A stretch of 64,000 bases of DNA, from NCBI GenBank assembly GCA_028284905.1, contig JANQQU010000085.1:186001-250000 (forward strand), read 5' to 3'. Of this stretch, positions 8,172 to 17,015 are shown one piece after another. A program made the position numbers and the translations under genes. The DNA comes from Calditrichia bacterium. GTDB taxonomy: Bacteria; Calditrichota; Calditrichia; RBG-13-44-9; J075. Every line of letters begins with the position of its first letter. Position 1 is the stretch's first letter. The notes under the pieces were generated by a model, which was not told the DNA's origin, ran no database searches, and saw only the letters and a list, made by a program, of their open reading frames with translations.

Positions 8172-10549
8172 TGAAAGTATCTTATAACTGGTTAAAAGAA
8201 TTCGTTGACATTGAACTTAGCCCGGATGAGCTTGCCGATCGCTTAAGCATGGCTGGCTTCGAAGTAGAAGAAGTCGTCATGAAGGGCGTGGATTATCCCG
8301 GCGTTGTAACGGGTAAAGTGGTTGCGCATGGTAAACATCCCAATGCTGATCGCTTATCCGTCTGTACCGTTGATATTGGCGCGGAAGAAACTTTGAATAT
8401 TGTTTGTGGCGCACCGAATGTTGCCGCCGGCCAGATTGTGCCGGTCGCGACAGTCGGAACAGAGTTGCCGGGAGGATTTAAAATCCGGAAATCAAAGATA
8501 CGTGGCGAGTTATCCCAGGGGATGATTTGTTCCGAGGAAGAGCTCGGTTTGGCGGAAAAATCCGAAGGCATTTGGGTGCTGGGCGATGATCTGCCACTCG
8601 GTAAATCGCTGCCGGAAGTGCTGGATTTTGAAACGGATTATGTGATCGATATGTGGGTGCCGCCGGTTCGGCCGGATGCACTTTCGCATATTGGGATTGC
8701 CCGGGAAGTTGCTGCTTTCACCGGAAAATCATTAAAGGTGCCCACACCGGCTTATGCGGAAAATTCCTCAGATGTGAATGAACACGCTGCTGTTGAAATT
8801 GAGTGTCCGGATGGATGCCCCCGCTATACGGCAAAATTGATTCGTAATATCAAACTGGGGCCATCACCGGATTGGATGGCCCGCCGTCTGGAAGCAGTAG
8901 GTATGCGTTCGATTAACAATATTGTTGATATTACCAATTACGTCATGCTGGAAACCGGACAGCCGTTGCATGCGTTCGACTATGAATTGATTGCTGGTCA
9001 GAAAATCATTATCAGAGAATCCAAGGCTGGCGAAAAATTCACGACTCTGGACGACAAAACCCACGAACTGCAGGCGGGCACAGTATTAATCTGTGATGCC
9101 GAGAAACCCGTCGCACTGGGTGGTATTATGGGCGGATTAAATTCTGAAGTAAATGATAATACCCGCCATATTCTTCTGGAAAGCGCGAGTTTCTCCCCGG
9201 ACTATATCCGGCAAAGCTTACGCTACTTAAAGATGCACTCCGAAGCCTCTCAGCGTTTCGCTCGAGGATGCGATCCTAATGGCGTTTTACACGCCCAAAA
9301 TCTGGCCGTATCTCTAATGGCAGAATATGCCAGTGGTGAAATTGACAGCGGTGTTGTGGATACATATCCGACTCCGGTAGATGTTTCCCGGATACCTTTT
9401 CAACCGGAAGCTGTCAATCGTCTGCTGGGAACAACGCTTTCCGATAACGAAATGGTTGAATTGCTGGAAAGTATTGAGTTAACAGTGGAAGATGGTCAGG
9501 TCGTTGCTCCGACATTCCGGCCGGATATGCGCAGAACTGCCGATGTCGCCGAGGAAGTCGGGCGTCTCTATGGCTATAATAACATTCCTGCCAGCACAAT
9601 GTCGCCATTAGCTTACGATAATGTATTCAATGAATTTGATGATTTTGTTGATTATCTGCGGCATATCCTGGCTGGTGGAGGATTGCGCGAGGTTGTTACG
9701 AACAGTATGATTGTTGCGGAAACCTGGGAAAAAATTACCGGCGCGGCGATTTTCCCGATTATGAATCCGATCAATCAGGAAATGACCGGAATGCGTAGCA
9801 GCCTCCTCCCGTGTTTACTGGAAGTGGTTCGCTGGAACAAAAACCGCCAGGTTCGTGATTTGGCAATCTTCGAAATCGGACGTGTTTTTTATCATTCCGG
9901 AGATCTGAAAAAACGCCCGGATGAGGAAATTCGAGTTGCCCTCGCGATGTCCGGGAAAAGCGAGGAGGCGCTGTGGTACTCTTCGAAGAAAGATGTTGAT
10001 TTTTATGATCTTAAGGGCCTTGTTGAATATTTCGCGGATAAAATACCGCTTGACAAACTTCAATTTATTCCTTATGATAATTTTGCTGTAACCAGTCAAG
10101 CTGTTAAGGTTATGGCAGGTGATCAGGAAATCGGGTTTCTTGGAAAAATTCGCCCCGAACTCCAAAAACATTTTGATATAGATAATCCGGTATTTGTTGC
10201 GGATCTTAGTGTGCAGCGAATTCACGACCTGGCTAAACGGGAAAAGCGTTATGATGAAATTCCACGGTATCCCTGGGTCGAGCGTGATTTAGCCATTATG
10301 GTAAATAAGGACGAAGATGCCGCTGCTTTGGTAAAGGTGATTCGCAATGCTGGTGGTAAACATCTGCAGGATGTCTATGTCTTCGATGTATATAGCGGCA
10401 AACAGGTTGACGCCGATAAGAAAAGCGTTGCCTTTCGCCTGAAGTTTCAGTCTATGGAGAAAAGCCTCGTCGACGATGAAGTTAATGAGGCGGTAAAACG
10501 GATTTTAAAAGACCTTGGCAATAAGTTTCAAGCCAAGCTCAGGTCATAA
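8171..10549 (+). CDS. pheT: Phenylalanine-tRNA ligase beta subunit
   Basis: A 792-residue large subunit with the full domain order: OB-fold tRNA-binding domain (about 40-150, HPNADRLSVC), B3/B4 editing domain (about 215-375), B5 DNA-binding-like domain (about 405-475), inactive class II core (about 490-680) and the C-terminal FDX-ACB anticodon-binding domain (about 700-792, RYPWVERDLAIMV). It removes misacylated Tyr-tRNA-Phe and positions the anticodon. Nothing is missing or broken. The stop is 2 nt before the next start, so the run into the cell-division genes is an operon. Confidence 0.97.
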   Translation: MKVSYNWLKEFVDIELSPDELADRLSMAGFEVEEVVMKGVDYPGVVTGKVVAHGKHPNADRLSVCTVDIGAEETLNIVCGAPNVAAGQIVPVATVGTELPGGFKIRKSKIRGELSQGMICSEEELGLAEKSEGIWVLGDDLPLGKSLPEVLDFETDYVIDMWVPPVRPDALSHIGIAREVAAFTGKSLKVPTPAYAENSSDVNEHAAVEIECPDGCPRYTAKLIRNIKLGPSPDWMARRLEAVGMRSINNIVDITNYVMLETGQPLHAFDYELIAGQKIIIRESKAGEKFTTLDDKTHELQAGTVLICDAEKPVALGGIMGGLNSEVNDNTRHILLESASFSPDYIRQSLRYLKMHSEASQRFARGCDPNGVLHAQNLAVSLMAEYASGEIDSGVVDTYPTPVDVSRIPFQPEAVNRLLGTTLSDNEMVELLESIELTVEDGQVVAPTFRPDMRRTADVAEEVGRLYGYNNIPASTMSPLAYDNVFNEFDDFVDYLRHILAGGGLREVVTNSMIVAETWEKITGAAIFPIMNPINQEMTGMRSSLLPCLLEVVRWNKNRQVRDLAIFEIGRVFYHSGDLKKRPDEEIRVALAMSGKSEEALWYSSKKDVDFYDLKGLVEYFADKIPLDKLQFIPYDNFAVTSQAVKVMAGDQEIGFLGKIRPELQKHFDIDNPVFVADLSVQRIHDLAKREKRYDEIPRYPWVERDLAIMVNKDEDAAALVKVIRNAGGKHLQDVYVFDVYSGKQVDADKKSVAFRLKFQSMEKSLVDDEVNEAVKRILKDLGNKFQAKLRS

Positions 10550-10551
10550 AA

Positions 10552-10830
10552 ATGGCAGACGAGAAAAACGTACACTTAACAGCATTGGCAAAAAAGCTTG
10601 ATAAAATTTTTGCCGTGCTGGAGCGCCTGAAACAGGAAAACGATCGCCTGGCTCAGGCGTTAGTCGCTAAACATGGGTATAGCGATAGCGACATACCAAA
10701 ACGCATCATGGAATTGGAAGTGGAAGTACGGCAGTTGAAAAAGGAAAATAAAACCCTGAAGGAGAGAGAAAAGCTAATCAAAAACAAGACAGAACGTCTG
10801 GCAGTCAAGCTCGAAGAAATTGACTTATAG
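10552..10830 (+). CDS. ZapB-like coiled-coil protein
   Basis: A 92-residue acidic/basic heptad-rich protein, almost entirely coiled coil (residues 10-35 and 48-92), with no signal peptide or membrane segment. It starts 2 nt after pheT and lies 29 nt before zapA. Small coiled-coil proteins in exactly this slot (pheT-X-zapA) are common in Bacteroidota-like genomes and are annotated as ZapB-like or hypothetical. The name is based on position and coiled coil, not on residue-level identity to E. coli ZapB. A role with ZapA at the FtsZ ring is a reasonable inference. Confidence 0.6.
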   Translation: MADEKNVHLTALAKKLDKIFAVLERLKQENDRLAQALVAKHGYSDSDIPKRIMELEVEVRQLKKENKTLKEREKLIKNKTERLAVKLEEIDL

Positions 10831-10859
10831 AACCAATTTAATCGCTACCGGGTATTTGT

Positions 10860-11174
10860 ATGGATAAAAAATCAATTACAGTTCAAATCGGAGGTTTAGA
10901 GTATTCGTTGAAAACCGACGAAAACCCGGAAGAAGTGACGAAAGTGATCCGATTTGTCGATGAGAAAATTCGGAATTTAACGGAAAATACCAGCGTAACA
11001 TCACAAACAAAAATTGCCGTATTAACGGCATTAAATATTGCGAGTGAACTTTTTCTAATTAAGCAAGAATATCGTGAAGTACTGGAAAAACTCGAACAAT
11101 ATGAGGCAGAGAGCGCAAAGCTCGGTAATATCATTGACAAACAGTTAGATCGTTATTCAGAAGTGGATAAATAA
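10860..11174 (+). CDS. zapA: Cell division protein ZapA
   Basis: A 104-residue protein with the ZapA fold: an N-terminal beta segment (KSITVQIGGLEYSLKTDENPE) that also appears in E. coli ZapA as V.I.G..Y.l...., followed by a long helix for dimerisation (AALNIASELF-like TALNIASELFLIKQEY) and a coiled-coil tail. ZapA crosslinks FtsZ protofilaments at midcell. The ATG start is directly supported by the conserved first strand. The stop lies 3 nt before a 6S-like RNA, the same zapA-ssrS neighbourhood as in Proteobacteria. Confidence 0.92.
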   Translation: MDKKSITVQIGGLEYSLKTDENPEEVTKVIRFVDEKIRNLTENTSVTSQTKIAVLTALNIASELFLIKQEYREVLEKLEQYEAESAKLGNIIDKQLDRYSEVDK

Positions 11175-11177
11175 AAT

Positions 11178-11358
11178 AATCCCTGCTGACTGTTGGTGTT
11201 ATATTTTGAAAGAACCAACAATATTAATATGGGAGTTTGACTCTAGGCGACTAATGCATGCCTTCTATATTGAAGGAGCGTGACCCGTCTAGGCAGGCAC
11301 CCACCGTGTCTTAAGGCCGGTTCTTTCGAAAATCGCCAGGTTGTGCAGGGATTTTTTT
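11178..11358 (+). ncRNA. ssrS: 6S RNA (SsrS), candidate
   Basis: A roughly 180-nt non-coding block that folds into one long rod. Terminal stem: AATCCCTGC (11178-11186) with GCAGGGATT (11345-11353). Second stem: GAAAGAACC (11208-11216) with GGTTCTTTC (11319-11327), perfect over 9 bp. Apical stem: CTAGGCG (11243-11249) with CGTCTAG (11286-11292), capped by CCTTC/GAAGG (11261-11276). Between the second and apical stems, about 26 unpaired nt on each side leave a large central bubble, the feature by which 6S RNA mimics an open promoter and holds housekeeping RNA polymerase. The 3' stem runs into a T tract that can serve as terminator. Size, shape and position just after zapA all agree. Sequence conservation with known 6S RNAs could not be tested. 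Confidence 0.75.
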
Positions 11359-11523
11359 ATTGCTCGACTTCAAACCGGGTAATGATAGTATCGGATAAAT
11401 AACGAACCTAGATACCAACGCTAAAAAGCAAAACTGAACTATGGTAGACATTGCAAATGCCAAAAAATATGTCGATATGCGAGCACCCAAGATATCAGGC
11501 AGTAAATCACCGGAGGTGAAATT

Positions 11524-13077
11524 ATGGAATGGGTTATTGCTTTGCTGGCGGGCATTTTTGTTGGTGGCGGAATCATTTTCATATACCTTAAAACCACATC
11601 TAACAAGACGCTTTTAAATGCCCAGAAAACTGCACAGAGTATTATTGCAGATGCAGAGAATGAATTAGAAACTTTAAAAAAAGAAAAATTGATCGAAGCA
11701 GAAGAAGAAATTTTCGATCAAAAGCAACGGCTTGAGAGTGAATACGAAAAAAGAAACAGTCATCTGAAACGTATCGAAACCAGTCTTGATGAAAAAGAAG
11801 TGGATGTCGATCGTAAAGTTGCGATGGTTGAATCGAAAGAACAGGAAGTTCTTGAATTTGAGAAAACACTGAAGGATCGGGAAAGCCAGGTCGTCGGAAA
11901 AAAAGAAGAGCTGGATCGCTTAATTGCAGATGAACTCTTAAAGCTGGAAGAAATATCCGGATTGACCCGGGAAGAAGCTCGGGATACCCTTCTGAAAGAT
12001 ATGGAAGAAGAAGCCCGTCGGGAAGGTGCCAGACTTTCACAAGGCATCATCGATCAGGCGACCCTCGAGGCAAATCGGCGGGCAAGAGAAATTGTTGTAC
12101 AGGCAATCCAACAAACTGCTGCCGAACAATCTGTCGAGGCAACCGTATCTGTTATTACCTTACCGAATGATGATATGAAAGGGCGGATCATCGGCCGTGA
12201 AGGACGTAATATCCGTGCCTTTGAACTGATTACCGGTGTGGATGTTATTATTGATGATACTCCGGAAATTGTCGTTCTCTCCTCCTATAATTCCTACCGG
12301 CGGGAAATCGCTAAACTTGCACTGGAAAAGCTGATTACCGATGGCCGGATCCACCCGGCACGGATTGAAGAAGTGGTAGAAAAAACTGGTCAGGAGATGA
12401 AAGAATCCGTCATGGAAATAGGCGAGCAAACCTTGCTTGATATGGGTATTCATGGCGTTGCACCGGAAATTACCGAAATTCTTGGACGCTTAAAATATCG
12501 CACTTCCTATGGACAAAATGTGCTGAATCATTGTAAGGAAGTCGCCCACCTTTGTGGTGTCATGGCCGCTGAACTTGGGTTGGATGTTCGCCTGGCAAAG
12601 CGTGCAGGTATTTTGCATGATATCGGCAAAGGCCTCGATATCCACAATGAATCCGGCCATGCTGCGCAGGGAGCGGATCTTCTTAAGAAGCATAACGAAA
12701 ATCCGATTGTAATCAATGCTGCAATGGCACATCATGATGAAAAGGAAGCCAGCTCACCGATTACCCTGTTGGTAATGGCTGCGGATAAAATTTCCGGTAG
12801 CCGGCCAGGCGCCCGCCGCGAATCCCTGGAAACATTTATCAAGCGGATGCAGGAGCTGGAAACAATCGCACAGGATTGTGATGGCGTAGAAAAATCCTAT
12901 GCAATTCAGGCTGGCCGGGAAGTTCGAGTGATAGTGGAAACTGAAAAAGTAGATGATGTGAATGCCCGGGAACTCGCGAGAGATATAGCCAAAAAAATAC
13001 AGTTAAATATTGAATTTCCCGGGCAGATTAAAGTTAGTGTTATCAGGGAATACCGGGCATATAGCTACGCGACATAA
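11524..13077 (+). CDS. rny: Ribonuclease Y
   Basis: A membrane-bound endoribonuclease that starts mRNA decay. Residues 1-24 form the N-terminal anchor (MEWVIALLAGIFVGGGIIFI), 25-190 a long coiled coil, about 205-270 the KH domain (GRIIGREGRNIRAFE), and about 330-430 the HD domain with the catalytic ILHDIGKG (HD near residue 365). The last segment (VSVIREYRAYSYA) is the conserved RNase Y terminus. Length is 517, as usual. GGAGGTGA lies 5-6 nt before the ATG. A 165-nt gap separates it from the 6S-like RNA and probably holds its own promoter. Pairing with the YmdB-type phosphoesterase next door is conserved in many phyla. Confidence 0.97.
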   Translation: MEWVIALLAGIFVGGGIIFIYLKTTSNKTLLNAQKTAQSIIADAENELETLKKEKLIEAEEEIFDQKQRLESEYEKRNSHLKRIETSLDEKEVDVDRKVAMVESKEQEVLEFEKTLKDRESQVVGKKEELDRLIADELLKLEEISGLTREEARDTLLKDMEEEARREGARLSQGIIDQATLEANRRAREIVVQAIQQTAAEQSVEATVSVITLPNDDMKGRIIGREGRNIRAFELITGVDVIIDDTPEIVVLSSYNSYRREIAKLALEKLITDGRIHPARIEEVVEKTGQEMKESVMEIGEQTLLDMGIHGVAPEITEILGRLKYRTSYGQNVLNHCKEVAHLCGVMAAELGLDVRLAKRAGILHDIGKGLDIHNESGHAAQGADLLKKHNENPIVINAAMAHHDEKEASSPITLLVMAADKISGSRPGARRESLETFIKRMQELETIAQDCDGVEKSYAIQAGREVRVIVETEKVDDVNARELARDIAKKIQLNIEFPGQIKVSVIREYRAYSYAT

Positions 13078-13103
13078 AGCGTTGCTATGAATGGGGAATT
13101 GTT

Positions 13104-13913
13104 ATGCGTTTGCTTTTTATTGCAGATTTAGTCGGGGATGATGCAGTAAGTTTGGTAGTCGATATGCTGCCACGGCTTAAAAATTTTTACAAGATTGATT
13201 TTACCATTGTTAACGGAGAAAATGCCGATAAGGGAAAAGGGATTACCGTCAAACAGGTAAAGCGCTTGCAGGGGGCCGGGGTAGATTGTTTAACTTCTGG
13301 GAATCATATTTGGGATCCCCGAAAGCGCGATGTTTTAGTGACATTTTCCGGCTACCTGTTACGTCCGCTGAACTACCCGGAAGGGAATGTTGGGCTGGGA
13401 TCGTCAATTTTTAAACTCCCCGATGGCCGAAAAATCGGTGTCCTGAATTTGCAGGGACGCAGCTTTATGTATTCGATTGATTGTCCATTCCGCATTGGCG
13501 AAAAAGAACTCCGTAAATTACGCAGCGAAACAAATATTATCTTTATTGATGTTCATGCTGAGGCAACCGCCGAAAAATTAGCCCTGGGCTGGTATTTTGA
13601 CGGAAAGGCTTCAGCCGTTGTTGGCACTCACACCCATGTTCAAACCGCAGATGAACGTATTCTCCCCAAAGGCACAGCTTATTTAACTGACGCTGGAATG
13701 ACCGGTCCGCACAATTCCGTCATTGGAATGGAAACGGAAAAAGCGATTGCACGCTTTATGATGCAGTCTCATGTGTATTATTCCATGGCCAGAGGGGAAG
13801 TCCGTTTGAATGGCGTTGTTATCGATATCGATGACAATACCGGTAAGGCAAAAGAAATATTTCGAATTAATACCACTAAAGCGGAGTTTGGTAATGAAAG
13901 CGCAAATCATTGA
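13104..13913 (+). CDS. YmdB/TIGR00282-family metallophosphoesterase
   Basis: A 269-residue protein with the calcineurin-like metallophosphoesterase motifs of the TIGR00282 family: LFIADLVGDDA (first D), INGENADKGKGIT (NGEN), LTSGNHIWDPRKRD (GNHIWD), DVHAEATAEK (H) and VGTHTHVQTAD (GTHTH). In Bacillus subtilis the homologue YmdB is a 2',3'-cyclic-nucleotide phosphodiesterase encoded next to rny. Here the same adjacency holds, with a 26-nt gap. The likely role is in RNA turnover or cyclic nucleotide signalling in the cytoplasm; the substrate is not readable from sequence. The C-terminus overlaps folD by 20 nt. Confidence 0.92.
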   Translation: MRLLFIADLVGDDAVSLVVDMLPRLKNFYKIDFTIVNGENADKGKGITVKQVKRLQGAGVDCLTSGNHIWDPRKRDVLVTFSGYLLRPLNYPEGNVGLGSSIFKLPDGRKIGVLNLQGRSFMYSIDCPFRIGEKELRKLRSETNIIFIDVHAEATAEKLALGWYFDGKASAVVGTHTHVQTADERILPKGTAYLTDAGMTGPHNSVIGMETEKAIARFMMQSHVYYSMARGEVRLNGVVIDIDDNTGKAKEIFRINTTKAEFGNESANH

Positions 13914-14772
13914 CGGTAAGTCCGTTGCCGCTCAAATTCGGGAAGAGGTGCGAAACGATGTTGCTGCGTTAGCGGGAAATGGTAAACCTGGTTTGGCCGT
14001 TATTTTAGTCGGTAACGATCCTGCATCGGAAGTTTATGTGCGTAATAAGGGCCGCGCCTGCGAGAAAGCAGGCATTCATTCCGTTACCCGCAAATTGCCG
14101 GAAACTACCAGCGAAGCAGAATTGCTGGCAGAAATCGACGCTTTGAATAATGATAATAATTTTCATGGCATCCTGGTGCAGTTGCCATTACCTCCCCACA
14201 TCGACGCTCAGAAAGTGATAGAAGCTGTTTCTCCGGAGAAGGATGTCGACTGCTTCCATCCTTTTAATGTCGGGAAACTGGTTATCGGCATGCCCCTGTT
14301 TGCACCATGTACGCCGGCTGGTATCGTGGAATTATTAGCACGATACAATATCGACCCGTCCGGAAAGCATGTGGTTGTATTAGGGCGCAGTAATATCGTC
14401 GGAAAACCAATGGCGAATTTACTGGTTCAGAAGGCGAAAGGGGCAAACGCAATAGTAACCGTTGCGCATTCTGCAGCTCAGGATTTAAAGGCCTTAACTT
14501 TACAGGCAGACATTCTGGTCGCAGCGATTGGCCGTCCGGAATTTGTAACCGCTGATATGGTGAAGGAAGACGCGGTTATTATCGATGTTGGTATTAATCG
14601 GGTGGATGACCCTTCCCGGGAAAGAGGCTATCGACTTACCGGGGACGTTGATTTCGAAAGTATTGCAGAAAAGGCCAGCTATATTACTCCGGTGCCTGGG
14701 GGGGTAGGGCCAATGACAATAGCAATGTTGCTCAAAAATACGCTGACTGCTTATCAAAACTTGAATCGATGA
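13894..14772 (+). CDS. folD: Bifunctional methylenetetrahydrofolate dehydrogenase/cyclohydrolase
   Basis: FolD oxidises 5,10-methylene-THF to methenyl-THF with NADP and hydrolyses it to 10-formyl-THF. Motifs are intact: YVRNKGRACEKAGI (with the catalytic Lys in YVxxK), GILVQLPLPPHI, KDVDCFHP, PCTPAGIVELL, VVLGRSNIVGKPMANLL (Rossmann loop) and TPVPGGVGPMTIAML. The frame is open from 13810, but the family N-terminus (MKAQIIDGKSVAAQI) and GGAG at 7-8 nt upstream place the start at 13894, giving 292 residues. It overlaps the upstream gene by 20 nt and yraN by 4 nt, so it is in one transcription unit with them. Confidence 0.96.
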   Translation: MKAQIIDGKSVAAQIREEVRNDVAALAGNGKPGLAVILVGNDPASEVYVRNKGRACEKAGIHSVTRKLPETTSEAELLAEIDALNNDNNFHGILVQLPLPPHIDAQKVIEAVSPEKDVDCFHPFNVGKLVIGMPLFAPCTPAGIVELLARYNIDPSGKHVVVLGRSNIVGKPMANLLVQKAKGANAIVTVAHSAAQDLKALTLQADILVAAIGRPEFVTADMVKEDAVIIDVGINRVDDPSRERGYRLTGDVDFESIAEKASYITPVPGGVGPMTIAMLLKNTLTAYQNLNR

Positions 14773-15131
14773 CTGACCGTCGAAAAGACCTGGGGGACTG
14801 GGGAGAAGAGATTGCTGCACATTTCCTGATTGAAAAGGGAATGACTATCCTGACACGGAATTTTCGGGCAGACAGAGGTGAAATTGATATCATCGCGCAG
14901 GATGCAGATTGTATCGTGTTTGTAGAAGTAAAAACCGGCAGTCATTCGACCATCAACCCCGAAGAGAAAATTACCCCTGCGAAACAACGCCAGCTGTATA
15001 AAATTGCCAATCATTATATCCAGAAGAATTCACCGACAGATGTCGACTTCCGTTTTGATGCAGTGATTATTATTGGCTCACCGGCATCATATACCATACG
15101 CCATTATCCTAATGCGTTTTATATCCTATAA
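14769..15131 (+). CDS. YraN/UPF0102 family endonuclease-like protein
   Basis: A 120-residue protein with the restriction-endonuclease-like core of UPF0102: GEEIAAHFLIEKG, TRNFRADRGEIDIIAQD and VFVEVKTGS, giving the E...D-x(n)-E-V-K motif. Family members are small nuclease-fold proteins of unclear role in DNA processing or competence. The ATG overlaps the folD stop by 4 nt. This is the last gene of the housekeeping run; the next gene is on the opposite strand. Confidence 0.9.
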   Translation: MTDRRKDLGDWGEEIAAHFLIEKGMTILTRNFRADRGEIDIIAQDADCIVFVEVKTGSHSTINPEEKITPAKQRQLYKIANHYIQKNSPTDVDFRFDAVIIIGSPASYTIRHYPNAFYIL

Positions 15132-15189
15132 TATTTCTTGAGACTTGGAGGCACTGAATTGCAGCGCCAGCGGAGTGGTGGGAGACGTT

Positions 15190-16614
15190 CTATTCCGAGG
15201 GCTTGCTAGCTGGGGTTTGACCGCTATTGCGATCATCAAAACTGAGATACGCGGTCAGGTCGATCAAAACTTCAACATGGGAAGAACCGGAGAGCGCCTG
15301 ACGATCTGTGCTGTTTACACCAATCGCCTGCACACGCTTTCCCCGAAATAGTGGTAAGGATTGAATATAGCTGCGAATAGACTCTGCCCGTTGTGCAGCC
15401 AATGTTTGCTGAAATGCACTGTTCTCGATAGACAGTTGGATGTATCTGATAATAACCGGATGTCCCGGAAATTCATTCAGTGCTTTTGCAAGATTAAGTA
15501 ATCTGCCTTTATTTTCGGGAGAGAGTGTTGTTTCTTCCCCGCGCCAGTTCAGCGAATCCACATAAATAGTCAAGAAGCTGCCCTGCTTTTCCATTTTTCC
15601 ATTGTTCTGAAATGCGGAACGAGCGCGGATGATTTTTTGATGAAGGAATTTTTCCTGCGCTGCCAAACTTTTGTATTTCAATAAGGACTGTTCCAGGGCA
15701 ACTTTCTCATCGACCAGCTCGGAATTTTTTGTAGCGAGCATATGATTTTCCCGAGCGAGTGTTGTGATCGTTTTGTTCAGGTCCTGCAAAACCTTTTCGA
15801 GACCATCTTCAAACTGAGGACGATAGTCCAGCTGTTCAGCGATGGCGCCAATATTTGTTTCCAGGTTTCGAACATAGGATTCGGCGGCCTCCGGCACCCG
15901 GGCGAGGTAGTGCAGCGTTTTCGAGAGACTGAGCAGATAGTTTGCCTCATTTAAAAGCTTTTCGCTAAGAACCGGCAATTGCGTCGATTCGAATTGATTG
16001 TCCCGTATTAATTTTTCCACGGACTGTAGTAGGGATTTAACGTCTTTGTAGGTTCGTGGCGCCAGCGTTTTTGCCTGGTAATCATCTGCCTCGCTAAGTA
16101 TGATTCTCACCTGGCCGATCAAATTGTTACGAATGGCTTCTAATTCTGCCTGTTGGTAAAGCTTGCGCGCTTTCTGAGCCATTTGTGTCGCCTGGCTCAT
16201 TTGGCGGTCCCGGTGCAATTCTCCGGTTTGCAAAACAGTAAATTCTGCTTTTTCGAAAAACTCAGTGCCATAGGCTTCTGCGCCTAGCAGTATTGCCCGC
16301 TGACGGAGCGCAAGTAGTGTAATAAAATCCTTTGTAGCTTTTTCAGATGCTATTTTCAACGATTGGATATTTTCCAGGGCAGTTTCGAATTCTTCCTGGT
16401 AAACTGTCCAGTTATCGTTATCGGCAAGGCTTTCCAGAGAAGATCTTTTCTCTATAACTTCTTTGAAATCTTTACCAAAAAAGAGATCGGCGTGAAGGGA
16501 ACGAAGCGTAATAATCTCCTGATCAATATTCTGCAAATCGGTCGAGAATTGAGCAAACATCTGACCGCAAATCAGAAAGAAAAAAACCGATATGTTAATA
16601 AATAAACGCTTCAT
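15190..16614 (-). CDS. Periplasmic protein with C-terminal OmpA-like domain and coiled-coil/helical N-region
   Basis: A 474-residue secreted protein. I choose the ATG at 16614 because it gives a clean signal peptide (MKRLFINISVFFFLICGQMFAQ) and has AGGGA about 10 nt upstream; the frame extends 20 codons further without support. Residues 25-330 are helical, with repeats similar to DUF4398-type lipoproteins (MAQKARKLYQQAELEAIR), followed by a coiled coil. Residues 345-460 look like an OmpA domain that binds peptidoglycan (LSPENKGRLLNLAKALNEFPGHPVIIRYIQ ... QRAESIRSYI ... ). The canonical GHTD is changed to RYIQ and the NRRVE pattern is weak, so peptidoglycan binding may be altered. The role is probably envelope anchoring. 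Confidence 0.75.
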   Translation of the reverse strand: MKRLFINISVFFFLICGQMFAQFSTDLQNIDQEIITLRSLHADLFFGKDFKEVIEKRSSLESLADNDNWTVYQEEFETALENIQSLKIASEKATKDFITLLALRQRAILLGAEAYGTEFFEKAEFTVLQTGELHRDRQMSQATQMAQKARKLYQQAELEAIRNNLIGQVRIILSEADDYQAKTLAPRTYKDVKSLLQSVEKLIRDNQFESTQLPVLSEKLLNEANYLLSLSKTLHYLARVPEAAESYVRNLETNIGAIAEQLDYRPQFEDGLEKVLQDLNKTITTLARENHMLATKNSELVDEKVALEQSLLKYKSLAAQEKFLHQKIIRARSAFQNNGKMEKQGSFLTIYVDSLNWRGEETTLSPENKGRLLNLAKALNEFPGHPVIIRYIQLSIENSAFQQTLAAQRAESIRSYIQSLPLFRGKRVQAIGVNSTDRQALSGSSHVEVLIDLTAYLSFDDRNSGQTPASKPSE

Positions 16615-17015
16615 TGAATATTTTCCCTGAAAATAAGCGGTCTGTAATATAAAAATAATATTATATAAGTTCAATTATAAATATATTTCAAAACCACTAA
16701 AAGCAGGTTGTGCATTGGATGTTAATTTACCGATAATGAACCTTAAGGCAGAAATTTCGACCCGCCCTGCAAATTAATTACCTGGTAAATCTAAAATAGT
16801 TTGTTGTTTCAGTGATTATTTTCGCCAGCAAAAGATACTGACTCGTTATGAAAACTATGTTTTCACGCCCCTGTTCAGAAACATAGTTGAATGAAATTTT
16901 TGTTGCAGTGCTGCATGTCCAAAATTACTGGAAAGCAAATTAAAGATGATGCCAGGAAAATTGTAACTTGAAGTCTTTGTTGAATACAAATTGATGCCGT
17001 TGAGAGAAAAAAGAA
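16615..17015. other. 401-bp intergenic region with one hairpin
   Basis: An A/T-rich gap between two minus-strand genes. It holds a perfect 10-bp inverted repeat, AACTATGTTT (16853-16862) with AAACATAGTT (16879-16888), with a 16-nt loop. This could end the transcript of the cytochrome-like gene. I see no gene; the promoter of the OmpA-like gene should lie in the A/T-rich part near 16640-16700. Confidence 0.5.

Noticed and set aside
13810-13893. A 28-residue N-terminal extension of FolD
   Set aside because: It overlaps the upstream phosphoesterase gene deeply and is absent from the family; GGAG supports 13894.
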